NCBI GenBank assembly: GCA_947259925.1
Contig: CAMYOG010000010.1
Span: 1 to 64,000, forward strand
From: Thermoanaerobaculia bacterium
GTDB taxonomy: Bacteria > Acidobacteriota > Thermoanaerobaculia > Multivoradales > JAHEKO01
Length of the DNA: 64,000 nt
Reading direction: 5' to 3'
Part shown: positions 9,047 to 18,043 of the stretch, piece after piece
Layout of the letters: every line of letters begins with the position of its first letter
How positions within the stretch are numbered: position 1 is the stretch's first letter
The notes under the pieces: generated by a model
Databases searched by the model: none
The model's input: only the letters and a program-made list of their open reading frames with translations
What the model was told of the DNA's origin: nothing
Made by a program: the position numbers and the translations under genes

Positions 9047-9946
9047 ATGAACGATCTGCCAGCAGGAGCTACACCGAAGCCTTCCGGACCCTACGAGCTC
9101 GTGTGCCGCCAGACCTACGCCGAGTACCGCCACTCGACTCGGCCGCGGGTGGTGCGGGTGGAGGGTGTTGCCTTCGGGGGGGATGGGCCGCCGACGATCA
9201 TTGCCGGCCCGTGCGCGGTCGAGAGCCGCGAACAGACGCTGGCCATCGCGCGGGCAGTCAAGACTGTCGGTGCCCAGCTGCTCCGCGGGGGCGCGTTCAA
9301 GCCCCGCACCTCGCCCTACGATTTCCAGGGACTCGGTGACGAGGGGCTGACGATCCTGGCAGAGGTGCGTTCCGAGGTCGGACTCCCGATCGTTACAGAA
9401 GTACTGGATCCGCGGGACGTGGAGCGCGTTGGCAGAGTGGCCGACTGCCTGCAGGTGGGCGCTCGCAGCATGCAGAACTTCCCGCTCCTGCGGGAGGTGG
9501 GCCGGTTCGGTCTGCCGGTGCTGCTGAAGCGTCACTGGGCCGCCACTCTCACCGAGTGGCTGTGCGCCGCGGAGTACATCGCGGTCGAAGGCAACCTCGA
9601 CATCATCCTGTGCGAGCGGGGCATTCGCACTTTCTCGCACGATGACTACAGCCGCAACACACTTGATCTCAACGTGATTCCCGCAGTCCGCGAGCGGTCG
9701 ATCCTGCCGATCGTGGCAGACCCGAGCCATGCTGCCGGAATCGCCAGCATGGTACCGGACGCCGCTCGAGCGGCGATCGGCTCCGGTGCCGACGGCCTGA
9801 TTGTAGAGGTCGTTGCCGACGAGTCCCAGCGCTGCCACGCACTCTGTGACGGCCCTCAGGGCATTCTGCCCGTCGAGCTCGCGGCCATCATCGACGACTC
9901 GCGCGCCTGGCCAAGAGGGCAGCGGTCGAAGCTGGCTTTGAAGTGA
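9047..9946 (+). CDS. aroF: 3-deoxy-7-phosphoheptulonate synthase (DAHP synthase, type I beta)
   Basis: Catalyses condensation of phosphoenolpyruvate and erythrose 4-phosphate, the first step of the shikimate pathway, in the cytoplasm. The 299-residue product has the family motifs [36 protein letters not shown] and VADPSHAAG. These cover the PEP-binding and metal-binding residues of the KDSA/AroF fold. A short N-terminal segment precedes the barrel; it is too short for a typical regulatory ACT or ferredoxin-like domain, so feedback control is not evident. Its stop overlaps the next ATG (TGATG), which makes it the first gene of a coupled eight-gene operon that is otherwise mostly periplasmic. 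Confidence 0.93.
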   Translation: MNDLPAGATPKPSGPYELVCRQTYAEYRHSTRPRVVRVEGVAFGGDGPPTIIAGPCAVESREQTLAIARAVKTVGAQLLRGGAFKPRTSPYDFQGLGDEGLTILAEVRSEVGLPIVTEVLDPRDVERVGRVADCLQVGARSMQNFPLLREVGRFGLPVLLKRHWAATLTEWLCAAEYIAVEGNLDIILCERGIRTFSHDDYSRNTLDLNVIPAVRERSILPIVADPSHAAGIASMVPDAARAAIGSGADGLIVEVVADESQRCHALCDGPQGILPVELAAIIDDSRAWPRGQRSKLALK

Positions 9947-11616
9947 TGGACAGCCCTGGGTGGTTTGGCGGCGCCGGCTGGGCGCTGGGTTTGGTGGTCG
10001 TACTCGCCTGTTCCGGGCCATCGGAGGACTCGAGGGCCGAAGCGCCCGCAGGCCTGCCTGCCGCTGGCGATCAGGCGTTCCTCGACGTCACCGCCGCCGC
10101 CGGCCTCGATTTCCTGCATCAGGTGGGCGACGAGCTGATGAACAACATCGTCGAGAGCCTGGGCTCGGGCGCCGCCTGGCTCGATGCCGACGGCGATCGG
10201 GATCTGGATCTCTACCTGCTCAATCAGGGTTGGTTGAAGGGAGTGAGCGGCGGTCCTCGGGGGGAGTCGGCCGCCAATCGCCTCTATCGCAACCGTGGCG
10301 ACGGCACATTCGAGGACGTGACCCGGCGAGCGGGCACGGGAGATACGGGATATGGCTATGCCGTAGCCGTAGGGGACGTCGACAACGACGGCGATGCCGA
10401 CCTGTACGTCGCCAACTGCGGCGCCAACCGTCTCTATGTCAACCGCGGGGACGGCACCTTCCGGGAGCGCGCCGCCGAGGCCGGCGTCGACGACGAGCGG
10501 TGCTCTGCTGGAGCCACCTTTCTCGACGCCGACGGCGACGGCAGGCTGGACCTCTACGTGGCCAACTACCTGGTGTTCGATCCCGACTACACGCTGCACT
10601 ACGCGCCCGACGTCTATCCGGGTCCCCTGGCCTACGCCGCTGAAGGGGACGCGCTGTACCGGAATCGTGGCGACGGCAGCTTCGAGGACTGGACGACGCA
10701 CGCCGGCATCGACGCGGTGCCCGCCGGGCGCGCCATGGGGGTCGTGGCCACGGACTTCGACCTCGACGGCCGGCCAGATCTCTTCGTCGCCAACGACGCC
10801 TCCGAGAACTTCCTGTTCAGGAACATCGGCGACGGAGAGTTCGAGGAGACCGCCGTCTTGTCTGGCGCCGCCTTCGGCTTCTACGGCGAGGCCACCGGCG
10901 CCATGGCGGGCTCGGTGGGGGATCTGGACAACGACGGGCTCCCCGACATTCTGGTTACCGACACGACCTATGGCTCGCTCTACCGCAACACCGAGGACCT
11001 ACTGTTCGAGGACCTCGTCGTGTCGAGCGGGCTGGCGGCGCTCTCGGGGCAGTGGGTCTCCTGGGGCGGAGGCTTCTTCGACTTCGACAACGACGCCGAC
11101 CTCGATGCGCTCCTGGTCAACGGCGACCTGAAGCATCCCACCGGGCGGCCCGACCTGCTGCTCGAGAACACGGGCGACGGCAAGTTCGTCAGCGGCGAGG
11201 GCGGTGACTACTTCGCTACTGCCCGCCTGGGACGCGGCGGCTCGTTCGCCGACTTCGACGACGACGGCGACCTGGACGTGCTGATCACCAATCTCGACGA
11301 CGCACCGGTCCTGCTGCGCAACGACTGGCCGGCGCCGGGGCACTGGCTGCGCCTCGGTCTGGTGGGTACCGTCGGCAATCGCGACGGCTTCGGAGCGATC
11401 GTGACTGTGGAAGCTGACGGCAGGAGCTGGCGCCGGGTCCACCATGCGGCCTCCGGTTATCTGACCCAGAACGATCCGCGACTCCACTTCGGCCTCGGCG
11501 GCGCGACCCGTGTCGACCGCCTGGAAGTGATCTGGCCGGCCGGGAGCCGACAGACCTTCGAGGACCTCGAGGTGGACCAGCCCTACACGGTGACCGAGGG
11601 CGAGGGCATCGAATGA
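9946..11616 (+). CDS. CRTAC1-family FG-GAP/VCBS repeat protein with ASPIC/UnbV C-terminus
   Basis: Exported protein of about 556 residues. The N-terminus (LGLVVVLACSGPSED) is a lipoprotein-type signal with a lipobox Cys. It is followed by six or seven FG-GAP/VCBS repeats with DxDxDGxxDL calcium loops, for example DLDNDGLPDI and DFDLDGRPDL. A C-terminal ASPIC/UnbV domain closes it (GAIVTVEADGRSW, HFGLGGATRVDRLEVIWP). The family is common in Acidobacteriota and Planctomycetes; its molecular role is unclear, and calcium-dependent binding is likely. The ATG overlaps the DAHP synthase stop, and its own TGA overlaps the next ATG. Confidence 0.88.
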   Translation: MDSPGWFGGAGWALGLVVVLACSGPSEDSRAEAPAGLPAAGDQAFLDVTAAAGLDFLHQVGDELMNNIVESLGSGAAWLDADGDRDLDLYLLNQGWLKGVSGGPRGESAANRLYRNRGDGTFEDVTRRAGTGDTGYGYAVAVGDVDNDGDADLYVANCGANRLYVNRGDGTFRERAAEAGVDDERCSAGATFLDADGDGRLDLYVANYLVFDPDYTLHYAPDVYPGPLAYAAEGDALYRNRGDGSFEDWTTHAGIDAVPAGRAMGVVATDFDLDGRPDLFVANDASENFLFRNIGDGEFEETAVLSGAAFGFYGEATGAMAGSVGDLDNDGLPDILVTDTTYGSLYRNTEDLLFEDLVVSSGLAALSGQWVSWGGGFFDFDNDADLDALLVNGDLKHPTGRPDLLLENTGDGKFVSGEGGDYFATARLGRGGSFADFDDDGDLDVLITNLDDAPVLLRNDWPAPGHWLRLGLVGTVGNRDGFGAIVTVEADGRSWRRVHHAASGYLTQNDPRLHFGLGGATRVDRLEVIWPAGSRQTFEDLEVDQPYTVTEGEGIE

Positions 11617-12995
11617 CGCGTGTCGCGACGTTTCTGGCCGGGATGGCGTCGATTCTGGCCGGCTGCGCCGCGCCGGCGCCACCGGCTGGACGTCCGGTAG
11701 TGGTGAGCCTGGCGCCAGCCACGGCGCGGACGTCGCTGCCCGAGCCGGACCAGCGCTACCCGGAAGGGAGCCGGATCGCCCTGGTCGACCTCGAGCGCCG
11801 CGACCGGCCGCTTCTCGAGCTCAGCCAGGGCATGGCGGCCGCGGGAGGGGCCATCGTTTCCGTCGATGGGCGCCGGATGGCCTTCGTAGGCCGGCTCCCG
11901 AACGAGGATCGATTCGCCGTCTGGACCGCCGATTCGGAAGGCGGCGACCGCCACCGACTCGCCGGTGCCCCGGCGGGCGCGGGTGGCGTAGCCTGGCTTC
12001 CCGATGGCCGTCTCGCGGTCGCCGCCCCAGTCGACGGGCCCCCGCCGCTGGCCGGCATGTCGTCGGCGTGGGCGCTGTTCGTAGTCTCTCCCGAGGAAGA
12101 ATCAGCCGAGCGCGTTACCTTCGGGGGAAGCGAGCTCGATCCAGCGGTGCTGGCCGACGGTCGCATCGTCTACTCGCAGTGGCTGCCCGGTGGAGACGGC
12201 CGGCCCGAGGGAGGCGGATTCGCGCTCTTCACCGTGCATCCGGACGGCACCGGGGCGGCGGCGCTCCACGGCTACCACGGCGGTCCGCGGCTGAAGCTGT
12301 TGGCGCGCCAGACGCGGGGTGGAGACGTCGTGTTCGTGGGCGGCGAGCCGGATGGACCGCTGGCGCTCGAACGGATGGGTTGGGGACGTCCGGAGGAGCC
12401 CAGCACCGCCCACGAGCTGCCGGCTCTCGAGGCCATCGCCGCTGAGCCCGTCGGCTCAGACGCGCTGCTGGTCGCGGGCAGCGAACCCGGCGGTGCATCG
12501 GGACTGTGGATTCTGGAGGAGCCGGGGGACAGGGTCGATGCCGTCCTCACGGCCCCCGAGGGCGAGCGGATCGTCCACGCCGTCGAAGTGACCGCCCGAG
12601 CGCGACCCCAGGGGCATCTCAGCATGGTCGACCCGGAGGCCGGCGAGGGGCGCCTGCTGTGTATCGACGCCCGTCCGCCCGGACTTCAGGATGCGCACCG
12701 CGTCCGGCTGTCGGCGGCCGAGAGAGACGGCACCCGACGAGTCCTCGGTGAGGTTCTCCTGGCCGCCGACGGCTCCTTCTTCACGGTCGTGCCGGTCGAC
12801 CGACCGCTCTACCTGGATCTCCTGGCCGCCGATGGCAGCGTGCTCGTCGAGACCCGCACACCCGTCTGGGTCCGGCCCAAGGAAGTGCGCGGCTGCGTCG
12901 GCTGTCACGAGCACCCCGCGACCGCGCCGCCGAACCGAAGGCCGCTGGCGGTGCTCGAAGAGCCGATCGATCTCAGGGAGCCGAACGAGGGCTGA
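11613..12995 (+). CDS. lipoprotein with propeller and HZS-alpha-like C-terminal haem motif
   Basis: A 460-residue predicted lipoprotein: the signal FLAGMASILAGC ends in a lipobox Cys. The middle consists of TolB/WD40-like blades (VSPDG-type turns). The C-terminal section resembles the domain found in the hydrazine synthase alpha subunit and its relatives. It ends in VWVRPKEVRGCVGCHE, a CxxCH c-haem site at residues 428-432. Haem attachment and periplasmic location are expected. There is no evidence for hydrazine chemistry; only the domain is shared. The ATGA overlap with the gene before and a 4-nt gap to the gene after support co-translation. Confidence 0.75.
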   Translation: MTRVATFLAGMASILAGCAAPAPPAGRPVVVSLAPATARTSLPEPDQRYPEGSRIALVDLERRDRPLLELSQGMAAAGGAIVSVDGRRMAFVGRLPNEDRFAVWTADSEGGDRHRLAGAPAGAGGVAWLPDGRLAVAAPVDGPPPLAGMSSAWALFVVSPEEESAERVTFGGSELDPAVLADGRIVYSQWLPGGDGRPEGGGFALFTVHPDGTGAAALHGYHGGPRLKLLARQTRGGDVVFVGGEPDGPLALERMGWGRPEEPSTAHELPALEAIAAEPVGSDALLVAGSEPGGASGLWILEEPGDRVDAVLTAPEGERIVHAVEVTARARPQGHLSMVDPEAGEGRLLCIDARPPGLQDAHRVRLSAAERDGTRRVLGEVLLAADGSFFTVVPVDRPLYLDLLAADGSVLVETRTPVWVRPKEVRGCVGCHEHPATAPPNRRPLAVLEEPIDLREPNEG

Positions 12996-12999
12996 TCCA

Positions 13000-14937
13000 G
13001 TGCGCCTCGCCCTCAAGATCCTGCTCCCACTGGTCGTCATCGCGGCGGCCGTCCGTCTCGCCGGCGAGCCATTGGCCGCGCGTCACGTGAGGCAGGTGAC
13101 CGGCAGAACCGACGTCGGCGCGACCCGCTGCTGGAACTGCCACGGCCCCGGCGGCTACCGCTCCTATCGTGGCGCCCGGCCGCACCCGAGCCCACGCTTT
13201 CTGGCCGCCGACCCGGAGGGCCGCGCTCTGTTCGCCTCGATCGGTCCCGCCGAGCGGGTGGCACGGGTCGACCTCGAGTCGCGCACCGTGCGTCTGTCGG
13301 AGCCGCTCGGGGCGACGCCGCGGGGTCTCGCCGTTTCGCCCGACGGCTCCCGGGTCGCGGTAGCGCTGAGCGACACCGATCAGATCGCGCTTCTCGATCC
13401 CCGGGAGATGACGGTTCACGAGCGGGTCGCTGTGGGAGTCGATCCCGCGGGAGTCGCGTTCGCCGCCGGCGGCCGCCTGGTCGCTTCCAACGCCGGCTCC
13501 CAGGACATCAGCGTGGTCGACCTCGAGGGCGAGAAACGCGAGACGAGGCTCGCAGCCGGGCGCGAGCCGTACGCCGTCGCCGTCGCCCCTGACGGCGCCA
13601 CCGTCGCCGTGGTGAGTCGCATAGTCGACACCGATCTGCCTGATCGAGTGCCGAGCTCGGAGATCACCTTGCTCGACCCCGTGGCAGGCCGGGTGATCGG
13701 CCGGGTGCCGATGCCCTCGGCGCACCTTGCCGAGGACGCGGCGTTCACGCCCGACGGGCGTTATCTGCTCGTACCGGCGTTGCGCACCCGCAATCTTCTG
13801 CCGATCCTCCAGGTGGCTCGCGGCTGGGTCGTATCGAGTGTGCTCGGCGTCGTCGACCTCGAGAGCGGCGAGGTGGCACTGTTGCCCCTCAACGAGCTCA
13901 ACCGGGCCTTCGCCGACCCGACGGGCGTGGCAGTGGATCCCGAGGGGCGCTGGGTCTGGGTCGCCTCGGGCGGTAGCAACCAGGCAGCGAGGCTCGACCT
14001 GCCGGAGCTGCTGGCGGTCGCGGACGGCCTGGAGTCCGACGCGCCCGAGGACTTCTCACTCACCCGAAGCTATCTCGACCGCCGATTCCCGACCGCGACG
14101 AATCCTCGGGACGTCGTGGCGGTAGACGGGGTGGTGGCAGTCGCCGAGCGCCTCAACGATTCGGTGGCCTGGTTCACTCCCGAGGGGGAGCTCATCGACC
14201 GCCTCCCGGTCGGCGATCCGGTGCCCCTGGACGCGCCGCGCCGGGGCGACGTGGTCTTCCATGACGCCAGCTACGCATTCCAGGGGTCCTTCTCCTGCCG
14301 CAGCTGCCATCCCGACGGCCACACCGACGGCTTGACCTACGACTTCGACATCGACGGCGTCGGCAGGAACATCCTGCTCAACCGCAGCCTGCGCGGCGTC
14401 GCCGGCACCGCGCCGTTCAAGTGGGTCGGCCTCAACCCGACGCTGCAACGTCAGTGCGGCCCACGGTTCGCGATGGTGCTGACGCGCGCCGATCCGTTCC
14501 CGGAGCAGCAGCTGGAAGACCTGGTGGCGTTCCTCGAGTCGCTACCGCCGCCGCGGCCGGACCCGAGCGCCGGCCGGGTCGCCGATCTGGCCGTTGGCGC
14601 CCGCCAGCGGGGCCAGGAGATCTTCGAGCGCCGCGTGCGCAAGGACGGCAGCGAGATCCCGGCGGCCGATCGCTGCTCGACCTGTCACAGCGGTCCCCAC
14701 TACTCGAACCTGCTGAAGGCGGATGTCGGCACCGGCAGCCCCACGGACGGCAGTAGCGAGTTCGACGTGCCGCATCTCACGGGCATCGGCAGCAAGGCGC
14801 CCTATCTGCACGACGGGCGGGCACGGACGCTGGAGGAGATCTGGACCCTGCCCGGAGTGGGCGATCAGCACGGCGTGGTCACCGACCTCAACAAAGCCGA
14901 GCTCAACGATCTCGTGGAGTATCTGAAGGGACTCTGA
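13000..14937 (+). CDS. trihaem MauG/cytochrome c peroxidase-like protein with YVTN propeller
   Basis: Predicted periplasmic redox protein of 645 residues. An N-terminal signal anchor (LKILLPLVVIAAAV) leads to a first haem site CWNCH (44-48), then a YVTN-type beta-propeller (about 60-400). A MauG/CcpA-like domain follows, with CRSCH (433-437) and CSTCH (559-563) and the family C-terminus FDVPHLTGIGSKAPYLHDGRARTLEEI. MauG relatives use two haems to oxidise protein or small substrates with peroxide; the extra N-terminal haem is unusual. GTG 13000 is preferred: GAGG lies about 10 nt upstream, while the longer frame overlaps the previous gene by 300 nt. Confidence 0.85.
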   Translation: MRLALKILLPLVVIAAAVRLAGEPLAARHVRQVTGRTDVGATRCWNCHGPGGYRSYRGARPHPSPRFLAADPEGRALFASIGPAERVARVDLESRTVRLSEPLGATPRGLAVSPDGSRVAVALSDTDQIALLDPREMTVHERVAVGVDPAGVAFAAGGRLVASNAGSQDISVVDLEGEKRETRLAAGREPYAVAVAPDGATVAVVSRIVDTDLPDRVPSSEITLLDPVAGRVIGRVPMPSAHLAEDAAFTPDGRYLLVPALRTRNLLPILQVARGWVVSSVLGVVDLESGEVALLPLNELNRAFADPTGVAVDPEGRWVWVASGGSNQAARLDLPELLAVADGLESDAPEDFSLTRSYLDRRFPTATNPRDVVAVDGVVAVAERLNDSVAWFTPEGELIDRLPVGDPVPLDAPRRGDVVFHDASYAFQGSFSCRSCHPDGHTDGLTYDFDIDGVGRNILLNRSLRGVAGTAPFKWVGLNPTLQRQCGPRFAMVLTRADPFPEQQLEDLVAFLESLPPPRPDPSAGRVADLAVGARQRGQEIFERRVRKDGSEIPAADRCSTCHSGPHYSNLLKADVGTGSPTDGSSEFDVPHLTGIGSKAPYLHDGRARTLEEIWTLPGVGDQHGVVTDLNKAELNDLVEYLKGL

Positions 14938-16142
14938 TGATGACGCGACGCTGGCTTTGGATCTCCTTGGCTCTCGGTGCTGCCATGTCGCTCGGGGTTC
15001 TGGGCTTCCGCGCCGGTGGCGCGGCCACGGTGGCGACGCAGGCAACCGGGTCCGAGGCACCTTCGCCGGTTCTCGGGGACCCGTGGGCCGAGCCCGCCGA
15101 GTCCCGGCGTGTAGCCCTCTACTACGACCGGTTCGAGACCCTGACCGTGGAAGACGGATTGCCGTCCAACAAGGTGACCACCGTGCTGGCCGAAGGTGAC
15201 GATCTCTGGGTAGGCACCGATCGCGGTCTGGCGCTGCGGCGCGGCGGCGAATGGACAACCTGGTCCAAGGAAGACGGCCTGGGTCACCGCTATGTCACGG
15301 CGCTCGCGCGCCATCCGGGCAGCGGCGACCTGTGGGTGGCCACGCTGGCCGGCCTGTCCCGGCTGTCCGGAGGCGAGATCCGCACCTATACGCAGCTCGA
15401 CAGCGGACTCATGAACGACGTCGTGTACCAGGTGGTCACCGACGGCGAGCTTGTCTGGGCGGCGACCGCGGCCGGGACCAGCGCCCTCGACCCGACCACC
15501 GGCTCGTGGGTGCTCTACGACCACGAGAACTCGATCATGCACGAGCCCTGGTGCTATTCGATCGCGGTGGGTCCGGCGCGCACGTGGGTCGGAATCTGGG
15601 GTGGCGGCGTCGTCGAGCTGGACCGCACCACCGGGCGCTGGCGTGAGTACCGGGATCCGGACAAGGAGATGGAGGTCGACCTGCTGCGCGACGACGGACC
15701 CATCCACGACGTCACTTCGTTCGTGGCGTGGGACGCCGGTTGGCTCTGGCAGGCGACCTACTTCGGCTTGTCGAGATACGACGGCCGGCGTTGGCGCACC
15801 TTCCGCAAGGCGGACACCGGCCTTCCCGGCGATTTCATCAACCACGTCGCGGCGCGTGGCCGGACGGCGTTTCTGGGCACCGACGAGGGCTTCGGTGTGC
15901 TCGACGGGGAGATCGCGGTGAGCTACAAGGCCACCGAGGGCGGCGGCACCGACGTCACGGTCTACCGGAACGGCGAGCTGGTCGAGAGCCAGCACCTTTC
16001 GTCCGGCCCCGGAGACAACTACGTGTTGTGGACCCACCCTGGAGAGAACGAGGTTTGGATCGCCACCGGCCACGGGTTGAGCCGCGGCGTGGCGGCTACC
16101 GGGCCGTTCGGCCCCGAAAAGAACTCAGAGGAGACATCATGA
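14937..16142 (+). CDS. secreted two-component-regulator-propeller (Reg_prop) protein
   Basis: A 401-residue exported protein. A signal peptide (WISLALGAAMSLGVLGF) precedes about seven Reg_prop blades with repeated motifs such as DDLWVGTDRGLAL, GDLWVATLAGLSRL, ELVWAATAAG and NEVWIATGHGLSR. Such propellers normally form the periplasmic sensor half of hybrid histidine kinases. Here no kinase or membrane domain follows, so it is a free-standing propeller, probably a binding protein. It starts inside the stop of the MauG-like gene (ATGATGA), and its TGA overlaps the RidA start. Confidence 0.82.
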   Translation: MMTRRWLWISLALGAAMSLGVLGFRAGGAATVATQATGSEAPSPVLGDPWAEPAESRRVALYYDRFETLTVEDGLPSNKVTTVLAEGDDLWVGTDRGLALRRGGEWTTWSKEDGLGHRYVTALARHPGSGDLWVATLAGLSRLSGGEIRTYTQLDSGLMNDVVYQVVTDGELVWAATAAGTSALDPTTGSWVLYDHENSIMHEPWCYSIAVGPARTWVGIWGGGVVELDRTTGRWREYRDPDKEMEVDLLRDDGPIHDVTSFVAWDAGWLWQATYFGLSRYDGRRWRTFRKADTGLPGDFINHVAARGRTAFLGTDEGFGVLDGEIAVSYKATEGGGTDVTVYRNGELVESQHLSSGPGDNYVLWTHPGENEVWIATGHGLSRGVAATGPFGPEKNSEETS

Positions 16143-16723
16143 GTGTCATCAAGGCCAACAAGACAGTCATCGGCCGGGTAGACGAGAGATTCTCGGCCGC
16201 GGAACGCTACGAGATGGAGAAGCTGGGGCTCCTCGACGTCGACGGCTCGATCCTGGCCTGGGAGCCGAGGGCTCCACAGGTGGACCGGTTCGCCATCGAG
16301 GCCCGGGGTGTCCTCAACGAGGCCTACGACTACGCCTTGCCGTCCTCGTTCACACGTGGACTGAGCGTCGAGATCAAGAGCGGGCAGAGCGTCCTCTGGC
16401 TGTCCGGCACCTCCGCCGTCGACGAGGCGGGTGCCACGGTCTATGCCGGCGACTTCCGCGCCCAGACGTGGCGCACCTACCGCAACCTGACCGAGCTCCT
16501 GGACTCGCGCGGCGCCACCTGGCACGACATCGTGCGCACCTCCTGCTACCTGCGCGACATCGAGCGCGACTACGACGACTTCAACCGCATCCGTACCCTG
16601 TTCTTCCGCTGTGCCGGCCTCGACCCGCTGCCGGCCTCGACCGGTATCCAGGCGAGGCTGTGCCGTAGCGACCTGCTGATCGAGATCGAGGCGTTTGCCG
16701 TGGTTGCGGAGGCCGCGGGATGA
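16139..16723 (+). CDS. RidA/YjgF-family protein
   Basis: The 194-residue product has an N-terminal extension of about 65 residues and a RidA-like domain (YVFTS-type strand VLWLSGTSAVDE, TWRTYRNLTELL, IVRTSCYLRDIERDY, C-terminal GIQARLCRSDLLIEIEAFAV). The Arg in GIQAR and the Glu in IEIEA occupy the positions used by RidA deaminases for imine hydrolysis. The domain is also found in chorismatases, which would fit the DAHP synthase at the head of the operon, but the protein is much shorter than FkbO/Hyg5. No signal peptide, so it is cytoplasmic. Overlaps both neighbours by the ATGA device. Confidence 0.8.
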   Translation: MSVIKANKTVIGRVDERFSAAERYEMEKLGLLDVDGSILAWEPRAPQVDRFAIEARGVLNEAYDYALPSSFTRGLSVEIKSGQSVLWLSGTSAVDEAGATVYAGDFRAQTWRTYRNLTELLDSRGATWHDIVRTSCYLRDIERDYDDFNRIRTLFFRCAGLDPLPASTGIQARLCRSDLLIEIEAFAVVAEAAG

Positions 16724-18033
16724 GGCCAGCCCGGCCTTCTCACCAGCTTCCTGCTGCGCCGCCGTCCCGGCTCGCTACGAAAGCCGGTGAGCAGGTCAGG
16801 CTAGCGGCCGTCGCCGTGCTGGCGCTGCTGATCGGCCTGGCGCCAGCCGTGGCACAGGAGCCGGAGGACTCCTATAGCCAGACGCCGGCAGAGCTGGTCC
16901 CGTACCGCGGCGTCGGCCGACCCTACGACGAGTTCCTGCGCGAGCCGCCCGAGTTCCGCGGGCCCGGGCGCGACCGGCCGGAGCCGGAGCTGCCGGCCGA
17001 GATCCGGTTGGGCGTGCTGGTGCCGACGGAGGGACTGGACGTCCCGGAGGGACGCCGCATGCGTCACGGCGTTGAGCTGGCCCTGACAGAAGCCAACGCC
17101 GAGGGCGGCTATCGAGGGGCGCCCTTCGTTGCGCTCTACCGCGACGAGAGCCAGGCCTGGGGTGCGTCCGGCAACGCCGCCGTCGAACTCGTCTTCGACC
17201 AGGGCGTATGGGCGATCGTCGGTGCGCTTGAGGACAACGCCTCGCACGTCATGAGCCGCCTGCTGCTCAAGGTCGAGACGCCGGTCGTCAACACCGCCGG
17301 AACGGATCCCACGCTCACCGAGCACATGGTCCCGTGGATGGTGCGGATGCGGCCGGACGATCGCCGGACCGGCTACCGGCTGGCGCACAGGATCTTCGAG
17401 GAGGACGGCCTCGAGAAAGTGGCGGTGTTCCGGGCCAACGACCGCTACGCTCGCATGGGCATCATCGAGTTCAACGATGCGGCGCGCCGACTCCATCGCC
17501 CCATTGCCCTCGAGGTCCGGTTCGAGAACCACGAGACCTCCTGGCCCAACCAGATCGAGCGCCTGCGCACTGTTGCGCCCGACGCGATCGTGCTCTGGGG
17601 CCGGCCGGCGGTGGCCGGGCGGGTCCTGGCGGCGCTACGCACGTCCGGCCTGAGCCAACCCGTGTACGGCCCGGATCGGCTGCTGGATCCGATCCTTCTG
17701 GAGACCGCCGGCGGCTACGCCGAGGGACTGGTCACGACCTATCCGTTCGACCCGAACGGCGGCTCCGACGGCTGGAGCGAGTTCCGCAGACGCTACCTGG
17801 CGGCGGCGGGGGAGGAACCGGATGCAGTCGCGGCCTACGCCTACGAAGGCACCCGATATCTGGTACAGGCGATCCGCGAGGCCGGGCTGAACCGTGTGCG
17901 TATCCGGGATCGCCTCTTTGCCCGAACCGAGTGGCGAGGCGTGACCGGGACGATTCGATTCGACGCTACGTGGAACAACGTCGCTCCGGTCGTGCTGTGT
18001 CGAGTGCGCGACGGACAGTTCGTGGTCGAGTGA
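16720..18033 (+). CDS. ABC-type periplasmic binding protein, branched-chain amino acid (LivJ-like) type
   Basis: A 437-residue type I periplasmic binding protein (Peripla_BP_6): strands EIRLGVLVPTEG, WAIVGALEDNASHVMS, VPWMVRMRPDDRRTGYRLA, VAVFRANDRYARMG and the C-terminal lobe DAVAAYAYEGTRYLVQAI follow the family. No permease or ATPase genes are near, so it may sense rather than import. The signal peptide core VRLAAVAVLALLIGLAPAVAQ begins only at residue 27. The codons before it are a REP-like palindrome (16735-16804), so the unusual long n-region comes from a repeat sitting in the 5' end. ATG overlaps the RidA stop. Confidence 0.82.
   Translation: MRPARPSHQLPAAPPSRLATKAGEQVRLAAVAVLALLIGLAPAVAQEPEDSYSQTPAELVPYRGVGRPYDEFLREPPEFRGPGRDRPEPELPAEIRLGVLVPTEGLDVPEGRRMRHGVELALTEANAEGGYRGAPFVALYRDESQAWGASGNAAVELVFDQGVWAIVGALEDNASHVMSRLLLKVETPVVNTAGTDPTLTEHMVPWMVRMRPDDRRTGYRLAHRIFEEDGLEKVAVFRANDRYARMGIIEFNDAARRLHRPIALEVRFENHETSWPNQIERLRTVAPDAIVLWGRPAVAGRVLAALRTSGLSQPVYGPDRLLDPILLETAGGYAEGLVTTYPFDPNGGSDGWSEFRRRYLAAAGEEPDAVAAYAYEGTRYLVQAIREAGLNRVRIRDRLFARTEWRGVTGTIRFDATWNNVAPVVLCRVRDGQFVVE
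16735..16804 (+). repeat. REP-like palindrome inside the 5' end of a gene
   Basis: The left arm (CTTCTCACCAGCTTCCTGCTGCGCCG) and the right arm, ending GGTGAGCAGGTCAGGCTAG, are imperfect inverted copies with a short loop. The same sequence forms both ends of the inverted-repeat element at 44958-45197. Here it stays in frame and encodes residues 6-28 of the binding protein. Arms are longer than shown; only parts are quoted. Confidence 0.7.
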
Positions 18034-18043
18034 GCGTACGACC

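Noticed and set aside
11613..12995. hydrazine synthase subunit
   Set aside because: Only the C-terminal domain and haem motif resemble it. The beta and gamma subunits and other anammox genes are absent.
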